Shown one piece after another: positions 8,964-16,802 of a stretch of DNA of 64,000 nucleotides. The stretch is from NCBI GenBank assembly GCA_026418275.1, contig JAOABQ010000112.1:124001-188000 (forward strand). Direction: 5' to 3'. Source of the DNA: Clostridia bacterium. GTDB lineage: Bacteria; Bacillota; Clostridia; Acetivibrionales; DSM-2933. Position 1 is the first letter of the stretch. Every line of letters begins with the position of its first letter. Below the pieces are notes generated by a model. It ran no database searches, was not told where the DNA came from, and saw only the letters and a list, made by a program, of their open reading frames with translations. The position numbers were made by a program, and so were the translations under genes.

Positions 8964-9013
8964 AATGCTTGAAATTCATGAAGGGCTCATATTATATAAG
9001 GAGATGGAAAACT

Positions 9014-10183
9014 ATGAGAAGAGTGATAGTAATCGTATTGGACAGCGTGGGGATGGGAGAACTTCCTGATGCCCAACTTTACGGCGATGTGGGCAGCAAT
9101 ACCCTGGGCAACATTGCAGAAGCGGTTGAAGGCTTTAAGCTTCCCAATCTGGCAAGCCTTGGACTTGGAAATATTGATTCTATAAAAGGGTTTCAAAAAA
9201 GCCAACACCCTTTAGGGTGTTTTGGAAGAATGCAGGAAAGATCCAAGGGGAAGGATACCACGACCGGACACTGGGAAATGTCAGGTATCATATTGGACCG
9301 CCCGTTTCCTACATACCCGGATGGATTTCCCAAGGACATAATTCAAGCCTTTGAAACCGCCATAGGTACGAAAACTCTCGGAAATTTTGCAGCCTCCGGA
9401 ACTGAAATCATAAAGATGTTAGGTGATCAGCATGTCAAGACAGGATGTCCGATTGTGTATACCTCGGCAGACAGTGTGTTTCAGATAGCAGCACATGAAG
9501 ATATAATTCCCGTAGAAAAGCTTTATGATATGTGTATTATTGCCCGGGACATATTAAAGGGTGAACATGCTGTAGGAAGGGTCATCGCTAGACCTTTTTC
9601 AGGAAAGAGCGGTGAATATAAAAGAACCGACCGCCGGAGAGATTTTTCTTTAAAGCCCACAGGTAAGACCATTTTGGATGCTTTATATGAAAAGGGGTAT
9701 CCGGTAAGAGCGGTAGGTAAAATTGAAGATATTTTTAGCGGCAAAGGCATATCAGACGCCATCCACACACACAACAACATGGATGGAGTAGATCAGACCC
9801 TTCAGTATATGAAGGATGATTTTAGCGGCATGATCTTTACAAACTTAGTTGATTTTGATATGTTGTTTGGACATAGAAATGATGTAAAGGGTTATGCAAA
9901 CGCACTTTTGGAATTTGACCAAAGGCTTCCTGAAATCATTCAAAGTTTAAAGGAAGAGGATATACTGATCATTACGGCAGATCACGGATGTGACCCAACT
10001 ACCCCAAGTACCGACCATTCCAGGGAGTATGTACCCCTCCTTGTATATGGGAAAAAGGTTCAAAAGGGTGTTAATCTGGGGACTAGAAGCACGTTTGCCG
10101 ATATTGCCGCAACCATAGCAGCATATTTTGACATAGAGGAAACCTTTAGCGGCAGCAGTTTCTATTCATCGTTGAAGGCGTAG
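9014..10183 (+). CDS. deoB: phosphopentomutase
   Basis: A 389-residue alkaline-phosphatase-superfamily mutase interconverting (deoxy)ribose-1-phosphate and -5-phosphate in nucleoside salvage. Motifs: the metal/phosphothreonine N-terminus VIVLDSVGMGELPDA, GKDTTTGHWEMSG with the nucleophilic Thr, LVDFDMLFGHRNDVKGY and the C-terminal metal site TADHGCDPTTPSTDHSREYVP. TTG 8969 would add 15 residues, but the ribosome site AAGGAGAT (8999-9006) and family length support ATG 9014. It works directly with pdp, two genes downstream, which releases the sugar-1-phosphate. Confidence 0.95.
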   Translation: MRRVIVIVLDSVGMGELPDAQLYGDVGSNTLGNIAEAVEGFKLPNLASLGLGNIDSIKGFQKSQHPLGCFGRMQERSKGKDTTTGHWEMSGIILDRPFPTYPDGFPKDIIQAFETAIGTKTLGNFAASGTEIIKMLGDQHVKTGCPIVYTSADSVFQIAAHEDIIPVEKLYDMCIIARDILKGEHAVGRVIARPFSGKSGEYKRTDRRRDFSLKPTGKTILDALYEKGYPVRAVGKIEDIFSGKGISDAIHTHNNMDGVDQTLQYMKDDFSGMIFTNLVDFDMLFGHRNDVKGYANALLEFDQRLPEIIQSLKEEDILIITADHGCDPTTPSTDHSREYVPLLVYGKKVQKGVNLGTRSTFADIAATIAAYFDIEETFSGSSFYSSLKA

Positions 10184-10240
10184 CATGTAAACAAATTTGA
10201 GATAAATATTTCTGAAAAAGTATAGATTTTGGGGGAAAAG

Positions 10241-12244
10241 ATGGGTAAAGGTCAAATGAAAACAGCAGCCAGGAAAACTGGGGCTTCAAAAAAAGACAAT
10301 GAAAAATATATCAATGTATTTGGGAAATATAATGTGTCAAGGAAGTTTGTTTTTGCAGGAATTATCTTATTTTTAGTGTTGATGGTATGGGTGGCGCATA
10401 CCCCTTCTCTTTCATCAGGGGCACTTACATTGGATGATGATGAGTATCTGATCAATAACCCGTTAGTGCAAAACCCGGGCATGGATTCAGCCATGAGATT
10501 TATTACCGAGGTATTAAGTCCGTCAACAGTAAGAGGCTATTACCAACCTTTAGCCATGATCTCTCTCATGATGGATTATGGCATGGGTGGGCGAGCGGAA
10601 GATCTAACCGTATTTCATGTTACCAATTTATTACTGCACACCTTAAACACTATCTTCATTTTTATCTTTTTATATTTTCTTTTTAGAAAAGTATGGGCAG
10701 GGCTGCTTTCTGCTGTGGTTTTCGGTGTACATCCCATGTTTGTGGAGTCCATCTCATGGATTAGTGAAAGAAAAACACTGCTTTCCACATTTTTTGTTCT
10801 TTTGGCACTTGTTTTTTATGTACTTTATGTTGGGGGGAATAAAAAAAGGTATTATGTTTTAACTCTATTGGCCTACATTTTCTCCCTTTTGTCCAAGCCT
10901 ACCAGTACGACTTTGCCGGTCCTATTGCTAATCCTGGATTTCTGGCCATTAGGAAGACTTAGCTTAAAAAGTGTGGTTGAAAAAATACCCTTATTTATTA
11001 TTTGCGGCATTTCAGCCGGGATTACTTATTATTCCCAAGGGTCTACCTTTGGAGTCAATGTTCCCGACCAAACCTCTTTATTATATATCCCTTTAATTCT
11101 CTGTCACAATATTGTGTTTTATTTAAAAAACTTCCTATGGCCGCTTCAATTGTCTTCCCATTACTCTTTTTCAGAGCCTATAAACCTGCAAAATTCAGTG
11201 TATCTCATTGGTGTCCTGGGAACGGTTTCCCTTATCACGGCCCTTTTGATATCACTCCGTTATACAAAAGCCTTTTTTTCAGGGTGGCTGTTCTTTTTTG
11301 CCGCAATATTTCCCACCATGGGGATCATCGGTTTCTCTAATGCTATTGCTGCGGATAAATACGCGTATTTTCCTGTCCTGGGATTCATACTTATAATTGG
11401 GTTTTCGATAGGGAGCCTTTGGGAAAAGGGGCAAAAGGTGAAAGCAATTCCTTTGGGAAGATTGACAGGAATTATTTTAGTTTCTATTGTTTCGTTGGCT
11501 TCCATCATAGGCACAAGAGGTTATCACGGCAACTGGAAAGACACTGAAACGCTTTTTGCCCATATGTTGGAAAGTACACCGAACTCTTCTACCTTAAACT
11601 ATAACCTGGGTCTTTCCTTGTCCAAACAAGGAAAAATTGATCCGGCCATTTTACGGTATAGAGAGGCTATTAGGCTAAAACCGGATTATGCAGAAGCCTA
11701 TAGTAATCTTGGAGGCTTGCTGTTTCAGAAGGATTTGACCGAAGAGGCCGTGAAGATGCTGAAAAAGGCTATCGAGTTGCGGAAGGATTACACCGAGGCA
11801 TACGGAAACCTTGGTCTGGTCTATGATAAGATGGGAAAACAGGACCGGGCAGCGGAATATTACAAAAAGGCAATTGAACTTGAGCCTGGAAATGATAAGG
11901 GGTATTTTAACTATGCACTGATGCTCCTTCGTCAAAAAAACTATAACGAGGCAATTAAAGAGCTAAACAAGGCTTTAGAATGCTCTCCCGATAATAGTGA
12001 AATATACTACCGGATCGGTTATGCGTTTTCATCACAGAATAAATTCAATGAAGCAGTGGGGTATTTAAAGAAGGCCATAGAAATCCAGCCGGATCATATT
12101 TATGCGAGAAAAAGCCTTGCCAGGATTTATGGCCAGAACGGAAATATGGATGCGGTTATCAATGAGTGCTATGAAATTTTAAGAATCAATCCGGAGGATG
12201 AGGAAACGAAGGAAATACTGAACCAGTTAACGAAACAGCCATGA
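10241..12244 (+). CDS. membrane protein with GT-C-like N-terminal half and TPR C-terminal half
   Basis: A 667-residue protein. Residues 1-35 are basic and cytoplasmic. About ten or eleven transmembrane helices then run to ~residue 440, with an early acidic loop (LTLDDDEYLINNP), WISERKTLLST and ADKYAYFPVLGF. From ~450 to the end there are at least five TPR units (for example DYAEAYSNLGGLLFQK and DYTEAYGNLGLVYDKMGK). The architecture matches the TMTC / GT-C glycosyltransferase-like group, so transfer of a sugar from a lipid carrier to protein is a fair inference, but no substrate can be read. ATG 10241 follows GGGGGA. It lies between deoB and pdp, where relatives often carry a purine phosphorylase, with 18 nt before pdp. 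Confidence 0.8.
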   Translation: MGKGQMKTAARKTGASKKDNEKYINVFGKYNVSRKFVFAGIILFLVLMVWVAHTPSLSSGALTLDDDEYLINNPLVQNPGMDSAMRFITEVLSPSTVRGYYQPLAMISLMMDYGMGGRAEDLTVFHVTNLLLHTLNTIFIFIFLYFLFRKVWAGLLSAVVFGVHPMFVESISWISERKTLLSTFFVLLALVFYVLYVGGNKKRYYVLTLLAYIFSLLSKPTSTTLPVLLLILDFWPLGRLSLKSVVEKIPLFIICGISAGITYYSQGSTFGVNVPDQTSLLYIPLILCHNIVFYLKNFLWPLQLSSHYSFSEPINLQNSVYLIGVLGTVSLITALLISLRYTKAFFSGWLFFFAAIFPTMGIIGFSNAIAADKYAYFPVLGFILIIGFSIGSLWEKGQKVKAIPLGRLTGIILVSIVSLASIIGTRGYHGNWKDTETLFAHMLESTPNSSTLNYNLGLSLSKQGKIDPAILRYREAIRLKPDYAEAYSNLGGLLFQKDLTEEAVKMLKKAIELRKDYTEAYGNLGLVYDKMGKQDRAAEYYKKAIELEPGNDKGYFNYALMLLRQKNYNEAIKELNKALECSPDNSEIYYRIGYAFSSQNKFNEAVGYLKKAIEIQPDHIYARKSLARIYGQNGNMDAVINECYEILRINPEDEETKEILNQLTKQP

Positions 12245-12262
12245 AAAGGATAGGTGAATACC

Positions 12263-13585
12263 ATGCGGATGTATGACATTATTGAAAAAAAGAGAGACGG
12301 TTTGGAAATCTCTTATGAGGAAATTCAATTTTTTATTAAGGGCTATTGTGAGGGGACAATACCCGATTATCAGGTTTCTGCCCTTTTAATGGCAGTTTTC
12401 ATCCGGGGGATGAATGAAAAAGAAACCGCGTTTCTTACCGAGATTATGGCAAACTCAGGGGATCAAATTGACCTGACGCCGATTGAAGGTATCAAGGTAG
12501 ATAAACACAGTACAGGCGGCGTGGGTGACAAAACAACTTTAGTGCTTGCACCCATTGTGGCGGCTTTGGGTGTACCTGTTGCAAAAATGTCGGGCAGAGG
12601 GCTTGGCCATACCGGGGGAACGATTGATAAACTGGAGTCCATACCGGGGTTTAAGACCTCTCTGTCCATGGGTGAGTTTATTGAGCAGGTAAAAGATGTC
12701 GGAATTGCCGTTGCTGGACAGACAGGAAATTTGGTTCCCGCGGATAAAAAGCTATATGCCCTTAGGGATGTAACCGCAACGGTTAATAATATTTCCCTTA
12801 TCGCAAGCAGTATTATGAGTAAAAAAATTGCCTCAGGTGCAAATAAAATTGTATTGGACGTAAAAACCGGAAGCGGCGCGTTTATGAAAACCATGGAGGA
12901 TTCCATTGCGCTCGCGAAGGCAATGGTGGATATTGGTGAACGGGTAGGAAGGGAAACAGCTGCCATTGTAACCGATATGGATATCCCCCTGGGGAACGCG
13001 ATCGGTAATGCACTGGAAGTCATGGAGGCCATGGATACATTAAAGGGAAAAGGGCCAAAGGATCTGGAAGAAGTGTCCCTCAATATTGCGGCCAAAATGT
13101 TGGAATTGGCCGGGCTTGGAAGTTATGAGGAGTGCAGAAGACTATCCTCTAGAGCCATTGAGAATGGAAGCGCATTGGCAAAATTCACACAAATGATCGA
13201 AAAGCAGGGAGGCGATTCAGCGGTGACCGGAAACTATAGTCTTTTCGGCAATGCAAGTGTGATCTATGAATTCGTATCCCCTATTGAAGGGTATATAGAA
13301 AAAATGAAAACGGATCTCTTAGGAACGGCATCCGTCATCCTGGGTGCGGGGAGAGAGACCAAGGAGAGCGCTATTGACCCGTTGGCCGGAATTATACTTA
13401 GTAAGAAAACAGGGATGCATGTGAAAAAAGGTGAAGTCATTATCCGATTGTATACCAATGATTCGGGGAAAATTGCTGAAGCGGTTAAGGTGCTGGAACG
13501 TGCCGTGCATATTGGAGCAAAACCGCCTCAGGAAAGGCCGCTCATTCTTGCGTATATAGATAAGAAGGGAATCACAGTGAATTAA
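12263..13585 (+). CDS. pdp: pyrimidine-nucleoside phosphorylase
   Basis: A 440-residue enzyme cleaving uridine/thymidine with phosphate to base plus (deoxy)ribose-1-phosphate, the substrate of DeoB. Conserved features are KVDKHSTGGVGDKTTL (phosphate/substrate loop), KMSGRGLGHTGGTIDKLE, IASSIMSKKIASGA and VLDVKTGSGAFMKT, followed by the C-terminal alpha/beta domain. The length equals Bacillus Pdp. ATG 12263 (MRMYDIIEKKRDG) aligns with the known N-terminus; GTG 12254 would overlap the ribosome site. It is probably cotranscribed with the TPR gene upstream. Downstream lies a 480-bp gap filled with repeats, and dacF, which follows pdp in Bacillus, is absent. Confidence 0.95.
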   Translation: MRMYDIIEKKRDGLEISYEEIQFFIKGYCEGTIPDYQVSALLMAVFIRGMNEKETAFLTEIMANSGDQIDLTPIEGIKVDKHSTGGVGDKTTLVLAPIVAALGVPVAKMSGRGLGHTGGTIDKLESIPGFKTSLSMGEFIEQVKDVGIAVAGQTGNLVPADKKLYALRDVTATVNNISLIASSIMSKKIASGANKIVLDVKTGSGAFMKTMEDSIALAKAMVDIGERVGRETAAIVTDMDIPLGNAIGNALEVMEAMDTLKGKGPKDLEEVSLNIAAKMLELAGLGSYEECRRLSSRAIENGSALAKFTQMIEKQGGDSAVTGNYSLFGNASVIYEFVSPIEGYIEKMKTDLLGTASVILGAGRETKESAIDPLAGIILSKKTGMHVKKGEVIIRLYTNDSGKIAEAVKVLERAVHIGAKPPQERPLILAYIDKKGITVN

Positions 13586-13587
13586 GC

Positions 13588-13797
13588 TATATAGAACGCG
13601 ATAGAGAATTTACATCGTGCTTCAATTTCCTAGTGCTTTTTAACACAACAAATTTTAAGTTTCAAAGTGTTAAAAATGCACTTCATCAGTTTGTGCCTCA
13701 CATACACTAGAAAAGAATTACGTTACGAGGCACTTGGTTTAATATCGTGAAAATTGAAATTTTCCATGTAAAAATCATTTTCATGTTCTAATGAGCA
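13588..13797 (+). repeat. repeat B, copy 1 (interrupted by a two-hairpin element)
   Basis: The outer parts (13588-13631 and 13735-13797) match the uninterrupted copy at 58637-58741 in the same order, including CTTCAATTTCCT at the left junction and TTTAATATCGTGAAAAT on the right. Together they give about 107 bp with a right-hand hairpin (CGTGAAAAT / ATTTTCATG). The middle 103 bp are the inserted element. Both copies start within about 25 bp of an upstream stop codon. Function unknown. Confidence 0.75.
13632..13734 (+). mobile_element. two-hairpin element (repeat A), copy 1
   Basis: A 103-bp unit starting AGTGCTTTTTAACAC and ending ACGAGGCACT. The first hairpin pairs AGTGCTTTTTAACAC with GTGTTAAAAATGCACT (one bulge); the second pairs GTGCCTC with GAGGCAC. 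Copies 2-4 share both boundaries. It splits repeat B after TTTCCT with no more than 2 bp of possible duplication (CT). There is no coding capacity, so it is a non-autonomous element. Confidence 0.8.
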
Positions 13798-14069
13798 CTA
13801 CAGATTAATTTAAATCCTTGAGCCAAGAATGAATTGATTTTTGCCATGGCTTATGGTATCCTAAATTTAGCAGGCGGTATCAATTGGGAGCTGCACTGCA
13901 AACACGGCATTGATTTGGTGAAGCTGCTTTGAGCCCATTGGGACAGAGACAGAAATGGCTGATAATTAAGTATATCTATTGAATGTATATTCTAGAGCCA
14001 ACTCTGTTTTTAGCAGTTGGCTCTTATTCATTTATTGAAGGTAGTGAAGCAGTACACCCGATGCTTTGA
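13798..14069. other. spacer with a possible coding remnant, upstream of panB
   Basis: A short open stretch at 13846-13932 reads MAYGILNLAGGINWELHCKH followed by GIDLVKLL and a stop. It has protein-like composition but no ribosome site, and an in-frame stop lies a few codons upstream, so it may be a relic of a lost gene. I could not identify the family. The terminator at 13995-14026 follows it; no clear promoter for panB was found. Confidence 0.4.
13995..14026 (+). terminator. terminator upstream of the pan operon
   Basis: A perfect 9-bp stem (GAGCCAACT / AGTTGGCTC) with an 11-nt loop and TTATT tail. It isolates panB from the upstream repeat region. Confidence 0.75.
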
Positions 14070-14090
14070 ATGATTGTTGAGGTGACGTGT

Positions 14091-14942
14091 ATGGGGAAAA
14101 AAATTACCATTGTAGATTTTAAAAATGCAAAAAAGAAGGATAAAAAATTAACCGTCCTTACTGCTTATGACTACCCTACCGCGAAAATCATGGATGAGGC
14201 AGGTGTGGATGCCATACTGGTTGGGGATTCTCTGGGCATGGTGGTACTGGGCTATGAGGATACAACCAAAGTAACTATGAACGATATGGTTCATCATATC
14301 AAGGCTGTGACAAGAGGAGCCAAGCGGGCCCTTGTGATTGGCGATATGCCTTTTCTTTCATATCATACCGGAAAGTATGAAAGTGTGAAAAATGCGGGAA
14401 GGCTGGTCAGTGAAGGGGGGTGTACCGCTGTCAAGCTTGAGGGAGGGGCGGCGGTGATAGAGGATATAAAAGCAATTATAAGCGCCGGGATTCCCGTGAT
14501 GGGACATCTTGGTTATACACCCCAATCCATCCATGTTTTTGGAGGACACAAAGCACAGGGAAAAGATCTTGATACTGCAAAAAGAATACTGGAAGATGCG
14601 CTGCTCCTTCAGAGTGCAGGCGTGTTCTCTATCGTGTTGGAATGTGTTCCATATAAATTGGCAGGCTATATAAGCAGCCGGCTGGATATACCGACCATAA
14701 GTATCGGATCGGGTGCGGAATGTGATGGCCAGGTTTTGGTATATCATGATATAGTGGGGCTTATCAGAGAATTTTCTCCCAAACATGCAAAAATTTATAC
14801 CGATATGGGAACTGGTTTGTTTGAAACGGTAAAACAATACATAGCGGAAGTAGAAAATGGGATTTTCCCAACAAAGGAAAACTCCTATAAAATAGACGAA
14901 CAAATTTTAGAACAATTGAGGAGTGGACGAGAGTGCGAGTGA
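14091..14942 (+). CDS. panB: 3-methyl-2-oxobutanoate hydroxymethyltransferase
   Basis: A 283-residue enzyme that adds a hydroxymethyl group from methylene-tetrahydrofolate to ketoisovalerate, giving ketopantoate, the first committed step to pantothenate. Family motifs: LTAYDYPTAKIMDEAGVD, ILVGDSLGMVVLGYE (metal ligand Asp), GDMPFLSYH, VKLEGG, MGHLGYTPQS and the C-terminal ISIGSGAECDGQVLVYHD. The frame extends to ATG 14070, but GAGGTGA (14079-14085) sets ATG 14091. The end overlaps panC by 10 nt, so panB-C-D is a coupled operon. A ketopantoate reductase gene is not in the cluster. Confidence 0.95.
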   Translation: MGKKITIVDFKNAKKKDKKLTVLTAYDYPTAKIMDEAGVDAILVGDSLGMVVLGYEDTTKVTMNDMVHHIKAVTRGAKRALVIGDMPFLSYHTGKYESVKNAGRLVSEGGCTAVKLEGGAAVIEDIKAIISAGIPVMGHLGYTPQSIHVFGGHKAQGKDLDTAKRILEDALLLQSAGVFSIVLECVPYKLAGYISSRLDIPTISIGSGAECDGQVLVYHDIVGLIREFSPKHAKIYTDMGTGLFETVKQYIAEVENGIFPTKENSYKIDEQILEQLRSGRECE

Positions 14943-15778
14943 TAGAATGTATTAAAGATTTAAAGGCAGTTGTTAGAACGCAAAAGAGACAGAATAGAAG
15001 TGTAGGTTTTGTCCCGACCATGGGATACTTGCACGAAGGACACCTTTCGCTTGTAAAGATGTCTGTACGTGATAATGACATGACTATAATGAGCATTTTT
15101 GTGAACCCTACTCAGTTTGGTGCCAATGAAGATTTTGATAAATATCCTAGAGATATGGATAGAGATATGAAACTTGCGGAAATGGCAGGGGTGGATATTA
15201 TTTTTGCCCCCACCGTGAAGGAAATGTATCCTGATGGATATAAGACCTATGTTGAGGTAGAAGACATTACGAAAGTTTTATGTGGAAAATCAAGACCAGG
15301 TCATTTCAGAGGGGTTACCACCGTAGTTGCCAAGCTTTTTAATATTGTTGAACCGGAGAAAGCGTATTTCGGACAGAAAGATGCCCAGCAAATCACGGTA
15401 ATAAAAAAAATGGTAAAGGATTTGCATATGAACCTGGAGGTAATTACCTGCCCCATTATAAGAGAGGAAGACGGCTTGGCAATGAGTTCTAGAAATGTGT
15501 ATTTAAGTAATGAAGAGAGGAAAGCGGCCGTTATTTTGTCAAAATCTTTATTTGAAGCAGAGAAAATAGTTCTAGACGGAGAGAAGAGAAAAAGTAAAGT
15601 AATGGAACATTTAGTAAAAAGGATTCATAGTGAACCCCTTGCAAAAATAGATTATATAGAAATTGTTGATTCAGATGATTTAAAAGAGGTAGAAGTATTA
15701 GAAAAGAATACGCTTATTGCAGTGGCAGTTAAGTTTGGAAATACCCGGTTGATTGATAATGTTTTGGTGGGGGGGTAA
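14933..15778 (+). CDS. panC: pantothenate synthetase (pantoate-beta-alanine ligase)
   Basis: A 281-residue cytidylyltransferase-fold ligase that condenses pantoate and beta-alanine with ATP through a pantoyl-adenylate. The ATP motif is VPTMGYLHEGHLSLV (HxGH form) near residue 30. FVNPTQFGANEDFDKYPRD, FRGVTTVVAKLF, YFGQKDAQQ and the KMSKS-like MSSRNVYL are all present. The start is GTG 14933, with GAGGAG 9 nt upstream, inside the 3' end of panB. It supplies pantothenate using beta-alanine made by PanD. Confidence 0.95.
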   Translation: MRVIECIKDLKAVVRTQKRQNRSVGFVPTMGYLHEGHLSLVKMSVRDNDMTIMSIFVNPTQFGANEDFDKYPRDMDRDMKLAEMAGVDIIFAPTVKEMYPDGYKTYVEVEDITKVLCGKSRPGHFRGVTTVVAKLFNIVEPEKAYFGQKDAQQITVIKKMVKDLHMNLEVITCPIIREEDGLAMSSRNVYLSNEERKAAVILSKSLFEAEKIVLDGEKRKSKVMEHLVKRIHSEPLAKIDYIEIVDSDDLKEVEVLEKNTLIAVAVKFGNTRLIDNVLVGG

Positions 15779-15781
15779 AGA

Positions 15782-16171
15782 ATGTTTGTAACACTGATGA
15801 AATCCAAAATACATCGTGCAAAAGTCACCGAAGCAAACCTTCATTACGTAGGCAGTATAACCATTGACCAGGATTTGATGGATGCAGCGGAACTGATGCG
15901 AAATGAGAAGGTTCAAATTGTAAACAACAATAACGGGAACCGTTTTGAAACTTATGTAATACCCGGTGAAAGAGGAAGCGGTATGATTTGCTTAAATGGT
16001 GCCGCAGCACGCCTCGTTCACCCGGGAGATGTAATCATTATAATATCATACGGAATCTTTGATAAAAAGGAAGCCCAAAACTTTGAGCCTAAGGTTGTGT
16101 TTGTAAATCAAGAGAATAAAGTGATTGAAATCAAGCCGGAGGAAATACATGGTACCATACCGGAGGATTAG
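15782..16171 (+). CDS. panD: aspartate 1-decarboxylase
   Basis: A 129-residue pro-enzyme making beta-alanine from aspartate. The self-cleavage site is visible as ANLHYVGSITID: Gly-Ser is cut to leave a pyruvoyl group on the new N-terminus. Active-site features IVNNNNGNRFETY and LNGAAARLVHPGD follow. The ATG is 3 nt after the panC stop, with the G-rich ribosome site lying within the panC end. It is the last gene of the pan operon and ends convergently, 8 nt from the opposite-strand gene. Confidence 0.95.
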   Translation: MFVTLMKSKIHRAKVTEANLHYVGSITIDQDLMDAAELMRNEKVQIVNNNNGNRFETYVIPGERGSGMICLNGAAARLVHPGDVIIIISYGIFDKKEAQNFEPKVVFVNQENKVIEIKPEEIHGTIPED

Positions 16172-16179
16172 GTTTTATA

Positions 16180-16443
16180 CTACTTTTTAAACACATAATC
16201 CATTACAAGTGCCCCGATTACACCCTCAGCCAATATGGTAAAGCTATACTTGATCAGACCTGTTGAAATTATTTGTAAATCAGGGTTTTGTTTCGTTTGG
16301 TTGAATATGAAAATGACCGTACCGATGACCAGTAAAGAAATAAAAACCCTAAATCCATATTTTAATATAGCTTTTGACAGCTTATTTAACTGGCCTAATT
16401 CTGTAAGTATTTTTTGGACATTTTTTTTTATGTTGGTTTGCAT
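16180..16443 (-). CDS. small two-helix membrane protein, unknown function
   Basis: An 87-residue protein: an N-terminal Lys-rich amphipathic stretch (about 1-28), a transmembrane segment VFISLLVIGTVIFIF, a short polar loop (NQTKQNPDLQ) and a second hydrophobic helix ending in MDYVFKK. There are no catalytic motifs. ATG 16443 has AAAGGAGA and AGAGG upstream on the minus strand, and the frame fills the space up to panD with only 8 nt between convergent stops, which supports a real gene. I do not recognise the family. Confidence 0.65.
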   Translation of the reverse strand: MQTNIKKNVQKILTELGQLNKLSKAILKYGFRVFISLLVIGTVIFIFNQTKQNPDLQIISTGLIKYSFTILAEGVIGALVMDYVFKK

Positions 16444-16802
16444 GACCTCTTTTTCTCCTTTCCCCCTACATCAACAAGTTTGGATGACTCATATAACAGA
16501 TAGTGTTTGAAACAAGCTATTTTATGTTAACATAAAGAGAAAAAGCCTTCAATAAAAAAATATTGCCATCCATGTTATAAAAGTATTAAAATATTGTTTT
16601 TTATGGTATAATCAAATTCAAGGCAAAAAGGTTTGTCAATGGAAATTTAAATAAAATACAAACTACGGACTCTCGAAGGGCGTTAAAGTGTAATTTGCAG
16701 AGTTGATGATTATCGAAGTATTCTATCTGAGCTTCTTAAACAATTGACCTTCATTTCCAATCATCATCCTTTAAAAAATATATATCGTTTTGAGGGATCG
16801 CT
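16444..16802. other. 359-bp divergent spacer before the HD-GYP gene
   Basis: AT-rich on the left, then a mixed segment (about 16615-16760) with several short inverted repeats but no full-length stem. I compared it with the conserved core of c-di-GMP riboswitches and did not find a match. It ends with the ribosome site GAGGGA 5 nt before ATG 16803. Confidence 0.4.

Noticed and set aside
12463..13095. Minus-strand frame of 210 residues within pdp
   Set aside because: It lies wholly antisense to a strongly conserved gene, has a Ser/Ala/Thr-rich translation typical of reverse-frame shadows and no ribosome site.
13632..13734. Repeat A as a CRISPR repeat or array
   Set aside because: Copies are dispersed over 37 kb, vary in orientation and are not separated by regular spacers; no cas genes are present.
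16444..16802. Possible c-di-GMP riboswitch before the HD-GYP gene
   Set aside because: The conserved riboswitch core and tetraloop receptor sequences are not present; only short unrelated inverted repeats are seen.
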